From positions 62,001 to 126,000 of the forward strand of contig NZ_BONY01000026.1 of assembly GCF_016862955.1 (NCBI RefSeq): a stretch of 64,000 nt of DNA. The letters are read 5' to 3'. Source of the stretch: Rhizocola hellebori (GTDB lineage Bacteria > Actinomycetota > Actinomycetes > Mycobacteriales > Micromonosporaceae). Position 1 is the stretch's first letter; each line of letters begins with the position of its first letter. The translations under genes were made by a program, and so were the position numbers. The notes below the pieces were generated by a model. The model saw nothing but the letters and a program-made list of their open reading frames with translations, had not been told where the DNA came from and did no database searches. Below, piece after piece: positions 42,245 to 53,765 of this stretch.

Positions 42245-44587
42245 GTGTCAAGCGACCACCCCACCTCACCCGTTTCCGCAGGGGACGGCACTGTCGCAAC
42301 TGGACAGAACAAGTTCGTCACCCCGGACAACGCCGCACGCATCCGCATCGGCCGAGATGCCGACAATGACCACGTCCTGGCCGACCTGCAGGTTTCCCGT
42401 CACCACAGCGAGATCCGGCGCGCCGGTGACACGTACCAGGTGGTCGACCTCGGCAGCCGCAACGGCACGTATCTCAACGGCCGTCAGGTGCACAAGCCGA
42501 CCGTCATCCACGCCGGCGACGTCGTCTCCATCGGCCGCCACGAGCTGCTCTTTGACGGCCACCGGCTGCACGACCATGTAGACACCGGCCCCGCCTCGCT
42601 GATCGCCGACGACCTCACCGTGCGCATCAAGGACAAGGTGCTGCTCGACGACGTCAGCTTCGCCCTGGCCGAGGGCAGTTTGCTGGCGCTGATCGGGCCC
42701 AGCGGCTGCGGGAAGTCCACGCTGGTCAAGGCGCTGACCGGGTTGCGTCCGGCGACCCAGGGACGGATCTGGTACGGCGGACGGGACCTCTACGCCGACT
42801 ATGCGCAGCTGCGTTACCGGCTGGGCATGGTGCCCCAGGACGATGTCCTGCACAAGCAGCTAAAGGTGCGCACGGCTTTGCGCTTCGCGGCGGCGTTGCG
42901 TTTCGCTGATGATGTTCCGCGCCGGGTGCGCTGGGCGAAGGTCAACGAGGTCATGGAGACCATGCGGCTGACCGAGCGCGCCAAGCAGCGCATCGACACC
43001 CTCTCCGGTGGCCAGCGCAAACGCGCCTCGGTCGCCATGGAGCTGCTGACCGAACCCTCGCTGTTCTGCCTCGACGAGCCCACCTCGGGTCTCGATCCGG
43101 CGCTGGACAAGGAGGTCATGCAGGAGCTGCGGGAGCTGGCGGACAAGGGCAAGACCGTGGTGGTGGTGACGCACAGTGTGCTTCATCTGGACTACTGCGA
43201 CCGGGTTCTGGTCATGTGCCTGGGCGGCACCATGGGCTATTTCGGCCCGCCCGACCAGTTGCTCGCCTTCTTCGACGCCGAGGACTACGCGGACGTTTTC
43301 ACCAAGATCACTGAGGAGCCGGAGCGCTGGACGCGCGCCTTCCGCAACTCGCCGCTTTACGCCCGTTATGTCAGCGCGGTGAACCCGACCGACCGCAGTG
43401 CGCCCCGACCGGCGCTCGCTGCGAAGGCGGCAGCCGAGGCGGCGGAGGCCGCAGCGGCCGCGGCCGTGTCGGTCACCAACCACGCGACCGTTGACGTCTC
43501 GGAGGCCATGACTCCGGCGACCCCGGCCGCCAACGGCGACTACCCGGCGCCCACGTCGGAGAAGGCGCCGGCGATCACGGTACCGGCGCAGCGCAGCGGC
43601 CAGCTCGACGACGAGCCGACGCTGCAGGTGTTGCCGACCGCTCCACCGCCCCTGCCCGAGCAGATCGGCATCGAGCCGACCCTGGCCCGGACCAGGCCCA
43701 ACGCACCGGCTGCCAAGCCCGGCCAGGCCAACATGGACAAGCAGGGATGGCGGCTGTTCGCCCGCAACCCCAGCGCTCCCCTGCGGCAGTACGCGACGCT
43801 GTGCAATCGGATGGTCCGCGTGATCCTCTCCGACCGCGGGTTCGCGCTGTTCCTGCTGGCAATGCCGCTGGTGCTGGCGGTGCTGGCCTACACCGCCCCG
43901 GGCGAGCACGGTCTGGAGTTCGGCAACGTCTCCCAGGGCATCCAGGCCCAGCAGCTGCTCGTGGTGCTGGTGACCGGCGCGGCGTTCCTGGGCACGGCTG
44001 CGGCCATCCGCGAAATCGTCAACGAGGCGGCGATCTACCGGCGGGAAAGAGCGGTCGGCCTTTCGGCGGCGGCCTACCTGAGCTCGAAGCTGACCATCTT
44101 CTTCCTGATCAACACCGCGCAGGTGGCGCTCTTCGTCTGGCTGGCGCTTTTCGAGGGCCCGCCGACGAGATCGCTGGTGCTGCCCAGCCAGACCATGGAG
44201 ATCATCGTGGCCATGGTGGCCATCTCTCTGGTCTCGACCGTGCTTGGCCTGCTGATCAGCTCGCTGGCCAAGACCACAGAGCAGACCACACCCATCATGG
44301 TGGTACTGGTCATGGCCCTGCTGGTGTTCTCCGGTGGCCTGTTCCTCCTCGAAGGCTCCCCGATCATGGAGACGATCGCCTGGTTCTTCCCCACCCGGTG
44401 GGGCTTTGGCGCGGGGGCGCAGACCGTCGATCTGTTCGGCATGATGCCGAAGACCTTCCAGGATCCGCTCTTCCAGCACACCCCCGAGCTGTGGTGGCGG
44501 TCGATGATCTTCCTTGGCATCCAGCTGGCGGTCCTCATTGGACTGACCCGGCTCGCCCTGCGCCGCCACGAACCGGGCCGCTCCTAG
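42245..44587 (+). CDS. FHA-domain ABC-2 type exporter (Rv1747-like)
   Basis: 780 residues from a GTG. An N-terminal FHA domain (IRIGRDADNDHVLADLQVSRHHSEIRR to LGSRNGTYLNGRQV, about residues 32-85) is followed by an ABC domain with GPSGCGKST, LSGGQRKRASVAMELL and LFCLDEPTSGLDPALD. A 180-residue Ala/Pro-rich linker follows, with TxP-type threonines. The C-terminus is a six-helix ABC-2 permease (VVLVTGAAFLGTAAAIREIVNEAAIYRRERAVGLS). The FHA reads phosphothreonine, so a Ser/Thr kinase such as the one at 37780-39012 may control it. Mycobacterial relatives have two FHA domains; this has one. The cargo is not known here. Confidence 0.93.
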   Translation: MSSDHPTSPVSAGDGTVATGQNKFVTPDNAARIRIGRDADNDHVLADLQVSRHHSEIRRAGDTYQVVDLGSRNGTYLNGRQVHKPTVIHAGDVVSIGRHELLFDGHRLHDHVDTGPASLIADDLTVRIKDKVLLDDVSFALAEGSLLALIGPSGCGKSTLVKALTGLRPATQGRIWYGGRDLYADYAQLRYRLGMVPQDDVLHKQLKVRTALRFAAALRFADDVPRRVRWAKVNEVMETMRLTERAKQRIDTLSGGQRKRASVAMELLTEPSLFCLDEPTSGLDPALDKEVMQELRELADKGKTVVVVTHSVLHLDYCDRVLVMCLGGTMGYFGPPDQLLAFFDAEDYADVFTKITEEPERWTRAFRNSPLYARYVSAVNPTDRSAPRPALAAKAAAEAAEAAAAAAVSVTNHATVDVSEAMTPATPAANGDYPAPTSEKAPAITVPAQRSGQLDDEPTLQVLPTAPPPLPEQIGIEPTLARTRPNAPAAKPGQANMDKQGWRLFARNPSAPLRQYATLCNRMVRVILSDRGFALFLLAMPLVLAVLAYTAPGEHGLEFGNVSQGIQAQQLLVVLVTGAAFLGTAAAIREIVNEAAIYRRERAVGLSAAAYLSSKLTIFFLINTAQVALFVWLALFEGPPTRSLVLPSQTMEIIVAMVAISLVSTVLGLLISSLAKTTEQTTPIMVVLVMALLVFSGGLFLLEGSPIMETIAWFFPTRWGFGAGAQTVDLFGMMPKTFQDPLFQHTPELWWRSMIFLGIQLAVLIGLTRLALRRHEPGRS

Positions 44588-44610
44588 GCCGTGTTTTCGT
44601 AACGCCACGG

Positions 44611-44649
44611 ATCTCCGGATCGGCAGTCATCTGCTGCCGATCCGGAGAT
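44611..44649. terminator. Bidirectional terminator between convergent genes
   Basis: ATCTCCGGATCGGCAG (44611-44626) pairs with its exact complement at 44634-44649 over a 7-base loop. This 16-bp perfect stem sits between the stops of the FHA-ABC gene and the inositol-phosphate synthase gene. Confidence 0.88.
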
Positions 44650-44656
44650 TCTCGTT

Positions 44657-45979
<1,323 letters not shown>

Positions 45980-46025
45980 GAAAAATCTCCAGCTTCCATG
46001 ACGAGCGTGAATGTTTGCCAACCTG

Positions 46026-46667
46026 CTATCTCGGCTTGCGGCCCGGCATTTGCGGTGACAGACCGCGCCCTGGGCGGATTTCGCCGCCGAGCGCCGCGAG
46101 CCGCTGCAGGGTGTAGGAGGCGGCGTCGAAAGCCGTGCAGCCGTGGTAGATCCGGCCGTGGTCGTCGAAGAGCCGGCCGATGAACTCGTGCTCCCCCACC
46201 TCTTCCGCGGTCCACCGATCCCAGAGCACGCGCTGCACGGCCTGTGTGACATCGGTGGCCGGGTCCTTGAAGACGATTTCGCAGCCCTGGTCGCGCAGGG
46301 CACCGATCAGGTGCTCCGCCGCTTTGGTCTGCATGCCGTCTGCCAGGAGCCCGTCCTCGTACTCGATGCCGGGGAAATCGATTGGCGCCCAGGAGAAGTC
46401 ATCGGGGCGCATGAACCTGAAGACGAAGGTGCGGCGCAGCGTTTCCTGAACGTGCTCGGCCAGCATGGCGCGCCTGCCTTGCCCGGGTCGCCGGCTCTCC
46501 CAGACCCGCAGCTCCTCGGCCCGGTCTGGATCCCAGCCCGCCATGCCGCCGACGATGACATCCGGCTCGGGGAACTCCGGATAACGCAACCGCCACATGC
46601 TGACGGTCTTCGGCTCGACGTTGAACATCACTGCGATGTCGGCCACGCTGAGCATTTCTTTCACCAT
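46026..46667 (-). CDS. HTH regulator of the inositol-phosphate synthase gene (probable)
   Basis: 213 residues. The N-terminal 60 residues form a MerR/AlpA-like helix-turn-helix: MLSVADIAVMFNVEPKTVSMWRLRYPEFPEPDVIVGGMAGWD. The remaining 150 residues (HVQETLRRTFVFRFMRPDDFSWAPIDFPGIEYEDGLLADGMQ...) match no family I recognise and are probably a ligand or dimer domain. It ends 46 bases upstream of ino1, so they may be one operon. The two dyads upstream (46690-46713 and 46727-46754) are placed for autoregulation. Confidence 0.75.
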   Translation of the reverse strand: MVKEMLSVADIAVMFNVEPKTVSMWRLRYPEFPEPDVIVGGMAGWDPDRAEELRVWESRRPGQGRRAMLAEHVQETLRRTFVFRFMRPDDFSWAPIDFPGIEYEDGLLADGMQTKAAEHLIGALRDQGCEIVFKDPATDVTQAVQRVLWDRWTAEEVGEHEFIGRLFDDHGRIYHGCTAFDAASYTLQRLAALGGEIRPGRGLSPQMPGRKPR

Positions 46668-46689
46668 GTGTCCCGCCCCAGGCTCGCAT

Positions 46690-46713
46690 GTTTGTAGAGC
46701 GCCATCTACAAAC
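46690..46713 (-). promoter_or_regulatory. Perfect dyad before the ino1 regulator
   Basis: GTTTGTAGA (46690-46698) and TCTACAAAC (46705-46713), exact reverse complements around GCGCCA. It ends 23 bases upstream of the regulator's ATG. The same TCTACAAAC recurs in the next dyad. Confidence 0.75.
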
Positions 46714-46726
46714 TATCGCGCTGGCG

Positions 46727-46754
46727 CAGTTTGTCAACCGTGGTCTACAAACTG
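46727..46754 (-). promoter_or_regulatory. Second dyad with the same half-site
   Basis: CAGTTTGT (46727-46734) and ACAAACTG (46747-46754) are exact reverse complements, 12 bases apart. The right half contains TCTACAAAC (46744-46752), the same as in the first dyad. Together they give a spaced operator array. Confidence 0.7.
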
Positions 46755-46764
46755 GGGCCGCGGG

Positions 46765-47457
46765 TTAAGTCAGCGTGGCTCGGGCGAGGGCGCCGATTTC
46801 GGGCCCCGCTTGGGCAACGCTGTTTCCTTGCGGATCCCAGATGCCTGACCGGGCCGCGGTCGCGGTGTAGCCGTCGCCGGTCGGGCCGGCGTGGCTCGCG
46901 ATCGCCACCCACATGCCGTGTTGGGCCGCGAGACGGGCCGCACGCTCGCTTTGCTCCTGGGCTTCATAGTCGAACTTCACTGTGCCCGCAAGGTAACCGT
47001 CGATGCGCAAGGCGGCGGTGTCGCTCTGGTGCTGCGGCACGGCCACGTCCTTGCAGATGGCCAAGCCGAACCGCCAGCCGTCGACCTCGATCACGGCCGG
47101 CTTGTCACCCGGCGAGAAGCGCGCCGATTCTGAGCTGCCAAGCCACATTTTGCGATAGGCGACAGTCACGCCGCTGCCGTCGACGGCCAGCATGGCGATG
47201 TGGTCGCCGGCCAGCGGCGCCCCCACCAGCGCCAGCGAACCTGTTGCCGCGCAAGCTGTCACGAGGGGCTCCAGGCGCGGGTCGGCCGCTTCGATCGCGG
47301 GGGCGGCCAGCTCATAGCCGGTCAGCGAGAGCTCGGGAAAGACGACCACCCGGGCCCGCGCGGAACGCACGGCCTCGGCATGGGCGAGCGCGTTGGCCGC
47401 GACATCGCGCGCTACACAGGGCGGCTGCGCCACCGCGAGCACAAGGGGATCACGCAT
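46765..47457 (-). CDS. Carbon-nitrogen hydrolase (nitrilase superfamily)
   Basis: 230 residues with the catalytic triad Glu in VVFPELSLTGYE, Lys in VAYRKMWLGSS and Cys in LAICKDVAVPQH. The order and spacing fit amidases of the nitrilase family. It lacks the N-terminal extension of NAD synthetases. The amide or nitrile substrate is unknown. It begins 11 bases after the MFS gene stop, suggesting a shared transcript with that pump. Confidence 0.9.
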   Translation of the reverse strand: MRDPLVLAVAQPPCVARDVAANALAHAEAVRSARARVVVFPELSLTGYELAAPAIEAADPRLEPLVTACAATGSLALVGAPLAGDHIAMLAVDGSGVTVAYRKMWLGSSESARFSPGDKPAVIEVDGWRFGLAICKDVAVPQHQSDTAALRIDGYLAGTVKFDYEAQEQSERAARLAAQHGMWVAIASHAGPTGDGYTATAARSGIWDPQGNSVAQAGPEIGALARATLT

Positions 47458-47467
47458 GGGGCCAAGG

Positions 47468-49513
<2,046 letters not shown>

Positions 49514-50347
49514 TTACCAGTTGAAGCCCGCCGCGTAGCTGGCGGCGGCCAGGACGGCTTGGCCGGAGGTGTTGGGGTGGAAGTAGTCCCACGTCGACAC
49601 CTGCGACAGCACGAACTGGTAGTTGAAGACCGCGTTGTCATCGAAGTCGCAGTTGGGACCGTAGGCCGCGCAGGCCTGGGCCAGCTGCGTGTTGTAGTCG
49701 ATGACCCGCTGCCGCACCCGGTTACGCCTGTCCTCGTCGGCGGCGCTGGTCGAGGTCGGGTTGGCCAGCATGGACTGGCAGATCCCGCCCAGGCTCCAGA
49801 AGAAGCGGGCTGAGCCGTTTCCCTTGCCGACGAACCACAGCCGCTTGATGTCCGGGATGGAGATCACGGCGACCTTGGCGTTGGGCAGACCGGCCTTGAG
49901 CGTGTTGAGCGCCGTGTCGATGTTCGACCGGAACGTCGCCACCGGCGTCATCGAAGCCTCGCTGCTGGTGCAGGCGTCGTTGGCCCCGATCAGCATGGTG
50001 ACGTAATCGACGTTGCGGCCGACCACGGCGGTGGCCTGACCCGGCATGTCGTCCGACGCCGCGCCGGACGCGCCCTGGTTGTAGTTGCGCCCGCTGATGG
50101 CGGGGTTCTTGGCCAGGATCCGGCGGTAGTGGCTGTTGACTCCGGTGTCGGTGCCGGTGCTGAACGACCGGGCCGGGAAGTCGACGTAGAAACCGCTGGT
50201 GTTGAAGCCACGGGTGATCGAGTCGCCCATGCTGGCCATGGAGCTGGGTGGGGGGCCGGGATCGGCCACCGCTGGGATCCCCAGCAGCAGCGAGGTGACC
50301 AGGCCCGTTACGGATGCAAGCGCGAGGGACGTACGCGCGAACCGCAT
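49514..50347 (-). CDS. Secreted SGNH/GDSL-family esterase
   Basis: 277 residues with a signal peptide (LALASVTGLVTSLLLGIPAVADP). Catalytic blocks: MASMGDSITRGF (block I Ser), GQASGAASDDMPGQ-type block II Gly (RNYNQGASGAASDDMPG), LIGANDACTS (block III Asn) and YFHPNTSGQAVL (block V with His; Asp in WDYFHP). It probably hydrolyses lipids or acylated sugars outside the cell. The divergent neighbour panE-like gene is convergent in fact with its promoter; no operator is obvious. A 5-bp repeat GTTAC/GTAAC at 50382-50397 lies upstream. Confidence 0.92.
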   Translation of the reverse strand: MRFARTSLALASVTGLVTSLLLGIPAVADPGPPPSSMASMGDSITRGFNTSGFYVDFPARSFSTGTDTGVNSHYRRILAKNPAISGRNYNQGASGAASDDMPGQATAVVGRNVDYVTMLIGANDACTSSEASMTPVATFRSNIDTALNTLKAGLPNAKVAVISIPDIKRLWFVGKGNGSARFFWSLGGICQSMLANPTSTSAADEDRRNRVRQRVIDYNTQLAQACAAYGPNCDFDDNAVFNYQFVLSQVSTWDYFHPNTSGQAVLAAASYAAGFNW

Positions 50348-50413
50348 TGGGGTCCTCCGGATGGAAGAAGGGGGTAATCCTGTTACCGGAGAGTAACGGC
50401 GGTGCGACGTAGG

Positions 50414-51361
50414 TCACAAGTCCATCTTGGACAGCCACTCCTGTGCGGAGAGGGAGCCCGCCGGCAGACGCGAATGCGCAAAATGATTCGCCATCCGCTG
50501 CGCATGCGCGTTGTAGGGCACGGGGACGCCGTGCAGCCGTCCGAGCAGGACGATCTCCCCGTTAAGGTAGTCGGACTCGATCGCCCCGGTGCCCCGGGCC
50601 AGGCTCTGCCACGACGAGCCGCCCGAGCGGGGCTGGCCGATCGCGTCATGGCCGGTGATCAGATCGGCGCGCAGGCCCCGATTCTCCTCCTCGCTGGCGA
50701 AGTCGATACCGGCCGCGTGCAGCACCCGCTCCCCTTCCGCGCGAACCGGTTCATAGATCTCCGGAACCGAGCCGCACACCGCTTGGACCGCGTTGCCGAG
50801 ATTCATCAGCAGCTTCGTGTACTTCCAGCGCATGATGTCGGGCAGGGGTTCGGACACGAATCCGGCCGACGTCAGCGCCGCCGCGATCTGCGCGGCGCGA
50901 CCGTCCACTCCGGACGGGAACCGGCCGATGTTCAGGATTCCCGGCACCGGCGACGAATGCTGCGCCACCACACCCGCAATCAGGTGCGTGGTCGGGAACA
51001 TCACGCACACCCCGTACACGTCGGCGAAGTGGCGCAGCGCTATCCGCTCGTTGGCGACGCCGTTCTGCAGGCACACCACCGGAACGCCGGGCGGCAGCTC
51101 GCGCAGCGCCGCTTCGGTGTCCTGGGTCTTCATAGTCAAAAGAACGACATCGTCCTGCTGCCACTCAATCTCCGAGGGCCCGCCGACGGCCTGCAGGGCA
51201 AGCCTTTCCTGCTTTTCGGGGGTACTGAGCAAGAGCCCCTCAGCCTGAATGACTCGCAGGTGTTCGCCGCGGGCGATAAGGATGACCGGATGCCCGGCCT
51301 TCGCCAGCAGAGCGCCGAGGGTGCCACCGACCGCGCCCGCGCCGTACACGATGAATCTCAT
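50414..51361 (-). CDS. Ketopantoate reductase-family NAD(P)-dependent enzyme
   Basis: 315 residues. The N-terminal Rossmann motif is FIVYGAGAVGGTLGALLAKAGHPVILIAR. The middle block VPVVCLQNGVANE and WKYTKLLMNLGNAVQAVCG hold the catalytic Lys and Asn region of ApbA/PanE proteins. The best-known member reduces ketopantoate for vitamin B5; specificity of this member is not certain. ATG 51361 is preferred to GTG 51373. Nothing else of the pantothenate pathway is near. Confidence 0.88.
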   Translation of the reverse strand: MRFIVYGAGAVGGTLGALLAKAGHPVILIARGEHLRVIQAEGLLLSTPEKQERLALQAVGGPSEIEWQQDDVVLLTMKTQDTEAALRELPPGVPVVCLQNGVANERIALRHFADVYGVCVMFPTTHLIAGVVAQHSSPVPGILNIGRFPSGVDGRAAQIAAALTSAGFVSEPLPDIMRWKYTKLLMNLGNAVQAVCGSVPEIYEPVRAEGERVLHAAGIDFASEEENRGLRADLITGHDAIGQPRSGGSSWQSLARGTGAIESDYLNGEIVLLGRLHGVPVPYNAHAQRMANHFAHSRLPAGSLSAQEWLSKMDL

Positions 51362-51418
51362 GCTTCGCGACACTAGTTGGGCTTCCCAGATCCCGCCGAG
51401 CCGGGCACGATGGGCTGC

Positions 51419-52840
51419 ATGCCGGACAGTCTTGAACGTGCGCGCCAGCTAGTGGCGCGGCTCGACTTTCCTGCGGCCCAACAGCTGCTGCGCGACGCGC
51501 TGAGCCGGGCCAGCCAGGATCCGGCGCAGGCGGAGCCCGACGACGCCGACGTGGCCGTGCTCTACGCGGGTGTGCTGCTTCAGCTCACCGAGCCGCACAC
51601 GGCCCGCTCGTGGGCCGGATACGCGCACAGCGCCATGCGAAGACTGCACGGCGAGCGCGACCGCCGCACCCTGCACGCCCTGGGCGTGCTGGCCGTGGCC
51701 GAGCACCGGGCCGGGGCCCTGGACCAGGCAACCCGCTACTACCAGCAGCTTGTCACCGCGCTGACCGCGGTCGACGGCCCCGACGGGGACCGCACGCTGG
51801 CCGCACGCGCCGATGCCACATTCGTCGATCATGCGCGCGGTCTGTGCTCGCAGGCGCGCCAGCAGCTGGCCGAGATCATCTCGGTGCACGCGGCGAAGAA
51901 TGGCCCTTCCCACCCGGTCGGCATCAGGATGATCGTGCGGCTGGCCGGCATGTGGCGCGATTGCGGGGAATTCGACAAGGCGCACCAGCTGCTGACCCAT
52001 GCGCGGGCGCAGACCGCCGCGCTGGCCCCGGAGGACGACACGCATCGCGTGGTCAGCCAGGCCAGCCGGGCCACGGCCGACCAGAACCATCGCTGTGGCG
52101 CGGAGTCGACCGGCCCGCACGGGCAGCCTGGCGTCTTCCCGATCCTGGTAGTGCCCGAGCCGCAGGACTTCCTGCCCGCGCCGCGCACAGGTGGCTTCAC
52201 CGCTGAGGTGTCGGAGTGGCCCGAAGACGAGATCCTCGACCAGGCCCCGGCGTCGCGAGCGCCCACCTACCTTCCGCCGCCCGCACCCCCACCGCCGCCG
52301 ATGGTGGTGCCGCCCCGGCAGGTGCCCGCGCCGATCACCCGGCAGGTGGTTCGCCAGCCTGTCAAGCAGGCCAAACCGGGCCGGTCGGGTGCGCTGGTGA
52401 CCATCATGATCGGCGCAGCGGCGGCCGCCGCGGTTGCCCTGGTCGCCGTGGCCATCGTGCTGACCGGCGACGACGAGCCGCAGGCGGCGGCCGACCCGAC
52501 ACCCACTTCGGCGCCGGGCCCGACCGCCACGGCGACAGCAGCGCCCATCGCGGTGCCCTCTGGGCCGGTGAGCAATCTGAGGCTGGTCGATCAGGGCGAC
52601 CGCCTGCTGATTACCTGGCTCTACCCGCCCACGGCCGACGGGCCGCTCATCGTCTCGGCGGCCAAAGCCGGTGAGCCGATGCGTGCCCTGCAATCACTGC
52701 CGGCCGGAACGGAAAGCCTTACCCTGCCCGGGCTTGACCCGCAACGCGACTACTGTGTCGCCGTGACGGTCGCCTATCGCAGCGACCACATGGTGATGTC
52801 CACTCCGGTCTGTACAGACCGGAAGAAGCCATCGCCTTAG
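51419..52840 (+). CDS. TPR-domain protein with single membrane helix and extracellular FN3-like domain
   Basis: 473 residues. The N-terminal 230 residues form helical TPR-like repeats (MPDSLERARQLVARLDFPAAQQLLRDALSRA..., RTLHALGVLAVAEHRAGALDQATRYYQQLV). A Pro-rich linker precedes a membrane segment (ALVTIMIGAAAAAAVALVAVAIVL). After a Thr/Pro stretch, the C-terminal 85 residues form a fibronectin III-like domain (GPVSNLRLVDQGDRLLITWLYPPTADGPLIV...). It therefore spans the membrane with TPRs inside. The function is unknown. The 3' end contains a perfect 20-base palindrome. Confidence 0.8.
   Translation: MPDSLERARQLVARLDFPAAQQLLRDALSRASQDPAQAEPDDADVAVLYAGVLLQLTEPHTARSWAGYAHSAMRRLHGERDRRTLHALGVLAVAEHRAGALDQATRYYQQLVTALTAVDGPDGDRTLAARADATFVDHARGLCSQARQQLAEIISVHAAKNGPSHPVGIRMIVRLAGMWRDCGEFDKAHQLLTHARAQTAALAPEDDTHRVVSQASRATADQNHRCGAESTGPHGQPGVFPILVVPEPQDFLPAPRTGGFTAEVSEWPEDEILDQAPASRAPTYLPPPAPPPPPMVVPPRQVPAPITRQVVRQPVKQAKPGRSGALVTIMIGAAAAAAVALVAVAIVLTGDDEPQAAADPTPTSAPGPTATATAAPIAVPSGPVSNLRLVDQGDRLLITWLYPPTADGPLIVSAAKAGEPMRALQSLPAGTESLTLPGLDPQRDYCVAVTVAYRSDHMVMSTPVCTDRKKPSP
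52804..52823. repeat. Perfect 20-base palindrome in the 3' end of the TPR/FN3 gene
   Basis: TCCGGTCTGTACAGACCGGA is fully self-complementary and lies 18 bases before the stop. It may act as a terminator overlapping the coding end, also facing the convergent small gene. Confidence 0.6.
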
Positions 52841-52843
52841 GTA

Positions 52844-53044
52844 TCAGCCGGCGCGACGGTTGGCCCAGAGCCGGGGACCGTGACCCTGGGCGTTTTTCGG
52901 CGTGAACTTCGCCTTGCCTCCGGCTTGCGCCGCCTGGCCGCCCTTCTTGCCCTTGGCCCGGCGCTCAGCGCGGTTCATCGGCTGCGCCTCTTCTTCCGCG
53001 GCGGATTCGTCCGAAGTGGACTGAGCCGAAGTGTCTTCACTCAT
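52844..53044 (-). CDS. Small conserved basic protein
   Basis: 66 residues. Acidic Ser-rich N-terminus, then PMNRAERRAKGKKGGQAAQ and KFTPKNAQGHGPRLWANRR. This short pattern (NRAERRA...K) is widespread in actinobacteria without an assigned function. ATG 53044 has GGGAG 6-10 bases upstream, so the start is secure. It probably binds nucleic acid or ribosomes, judged by composition alone. Confidence 0.8.
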   Translation of the reverse strand: MSEDTSAQSTSDESAAEEEAQPMNRAERRAKGKKGGQAAQAGGKAKFTPKNAQGHGPRLWANRRAG

Positions 53045-53123
53045 GATTTCTCCCAAAAGATGGCTACGGATGGGCGAGCGCAGATCACTTCCAGATCACA
53101 TGAGAATGAGCCTAGCAGGGCGC

Positions 53124-53756
53124 TCAGGCAGCCAGTAACCGAGTTACTTCCTCGTCGGGGGTCTCGGCGAAGTCGCCGTACCACTGGCCCACGGCACGGA
53201 ACCCCAGCGGGGTGAGCACGGCCACCACCTCGTCGGCCTGGCCGCGCAGCTTGCGCACCACATCGGGCGGCGCCACCGGCGTGGCCACCACCACCCGGGC
53301 CGCGCCCGCGTGCCGGGCCACCGCGCAGGCCGCCGCGGCGGTCGCGCCGGTCGCCACGCCATCATCGACGATCACCACTGTGCGCCCGGCCAGTGGCACC
53401 CTTTCCCGGCCACCTCGCCAGAGCGCGACCCGCCGCTGCAGCTCGGCCCGTTCCCGGGCCACCACCTGATCCAGATCGGCCTGGCTGACCTGGCCCGCGA
53501 TTTCCTCGTTGAGCACGATCGCGCCGTCCTCGCCGATGGCGCCCATGGCCAGCTCCGGCTGCCAGGGCAGGCCCAGCTTGCGAACGACGATCACATCCAG
53601 CGGCGCGGAAAGCTCCCGGGCCACCTGGGCCGCGACCGGCACCCCGCCCCGCGGCAACCCCAGCACCACCGGCTCCTCACCCGGATTGCGCAGATGGGCC
53701 AGCCGCTGGGCCAGCTCCCGCCCGGCGGCCTCACGATCGGCAAAGCCGGAGGCCAC
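53124..53756 (-). CDS. Phosphoribosyltransferase-domain protein
   Basis: 210 residues. The PRPP-binding motif VVIVDDGVATGATAAAA is intact. The N-terminal ADREAAGRELAQRLAHLRNPGEEPVVLGLPRGGVPVA matches the predicted phosphoribosyltransferases often found with dienelactone hydrolase domains; here the PRT domain stands alone. The acceptor base is unknown. It ends 10 bases after the trmB-like gene is finished and reads in the same direction, so it starts just downstream of trmB. Confidence 0.9.
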   Translation of the reverse strand: MASGFADREAAGRELAQRLAHLRNPGEEPVVLGLPRGGVPVAAQVARELSAPLDVIVVRKLGLPWQPELAMGAIGEDGAIVLNEEIAGQVSQADLDQVVARERAELQRRVALWRGGRERVPLAGRTVVIVDDGVATGATAAAACAVARHAGAARVVVATPVAPPDVVRKLRGQADEVVAVLTPLGFRAVGQWYGDFAETPDEEVTRLLAA

Positions 53757-53765
53757 GGTTTCAGA

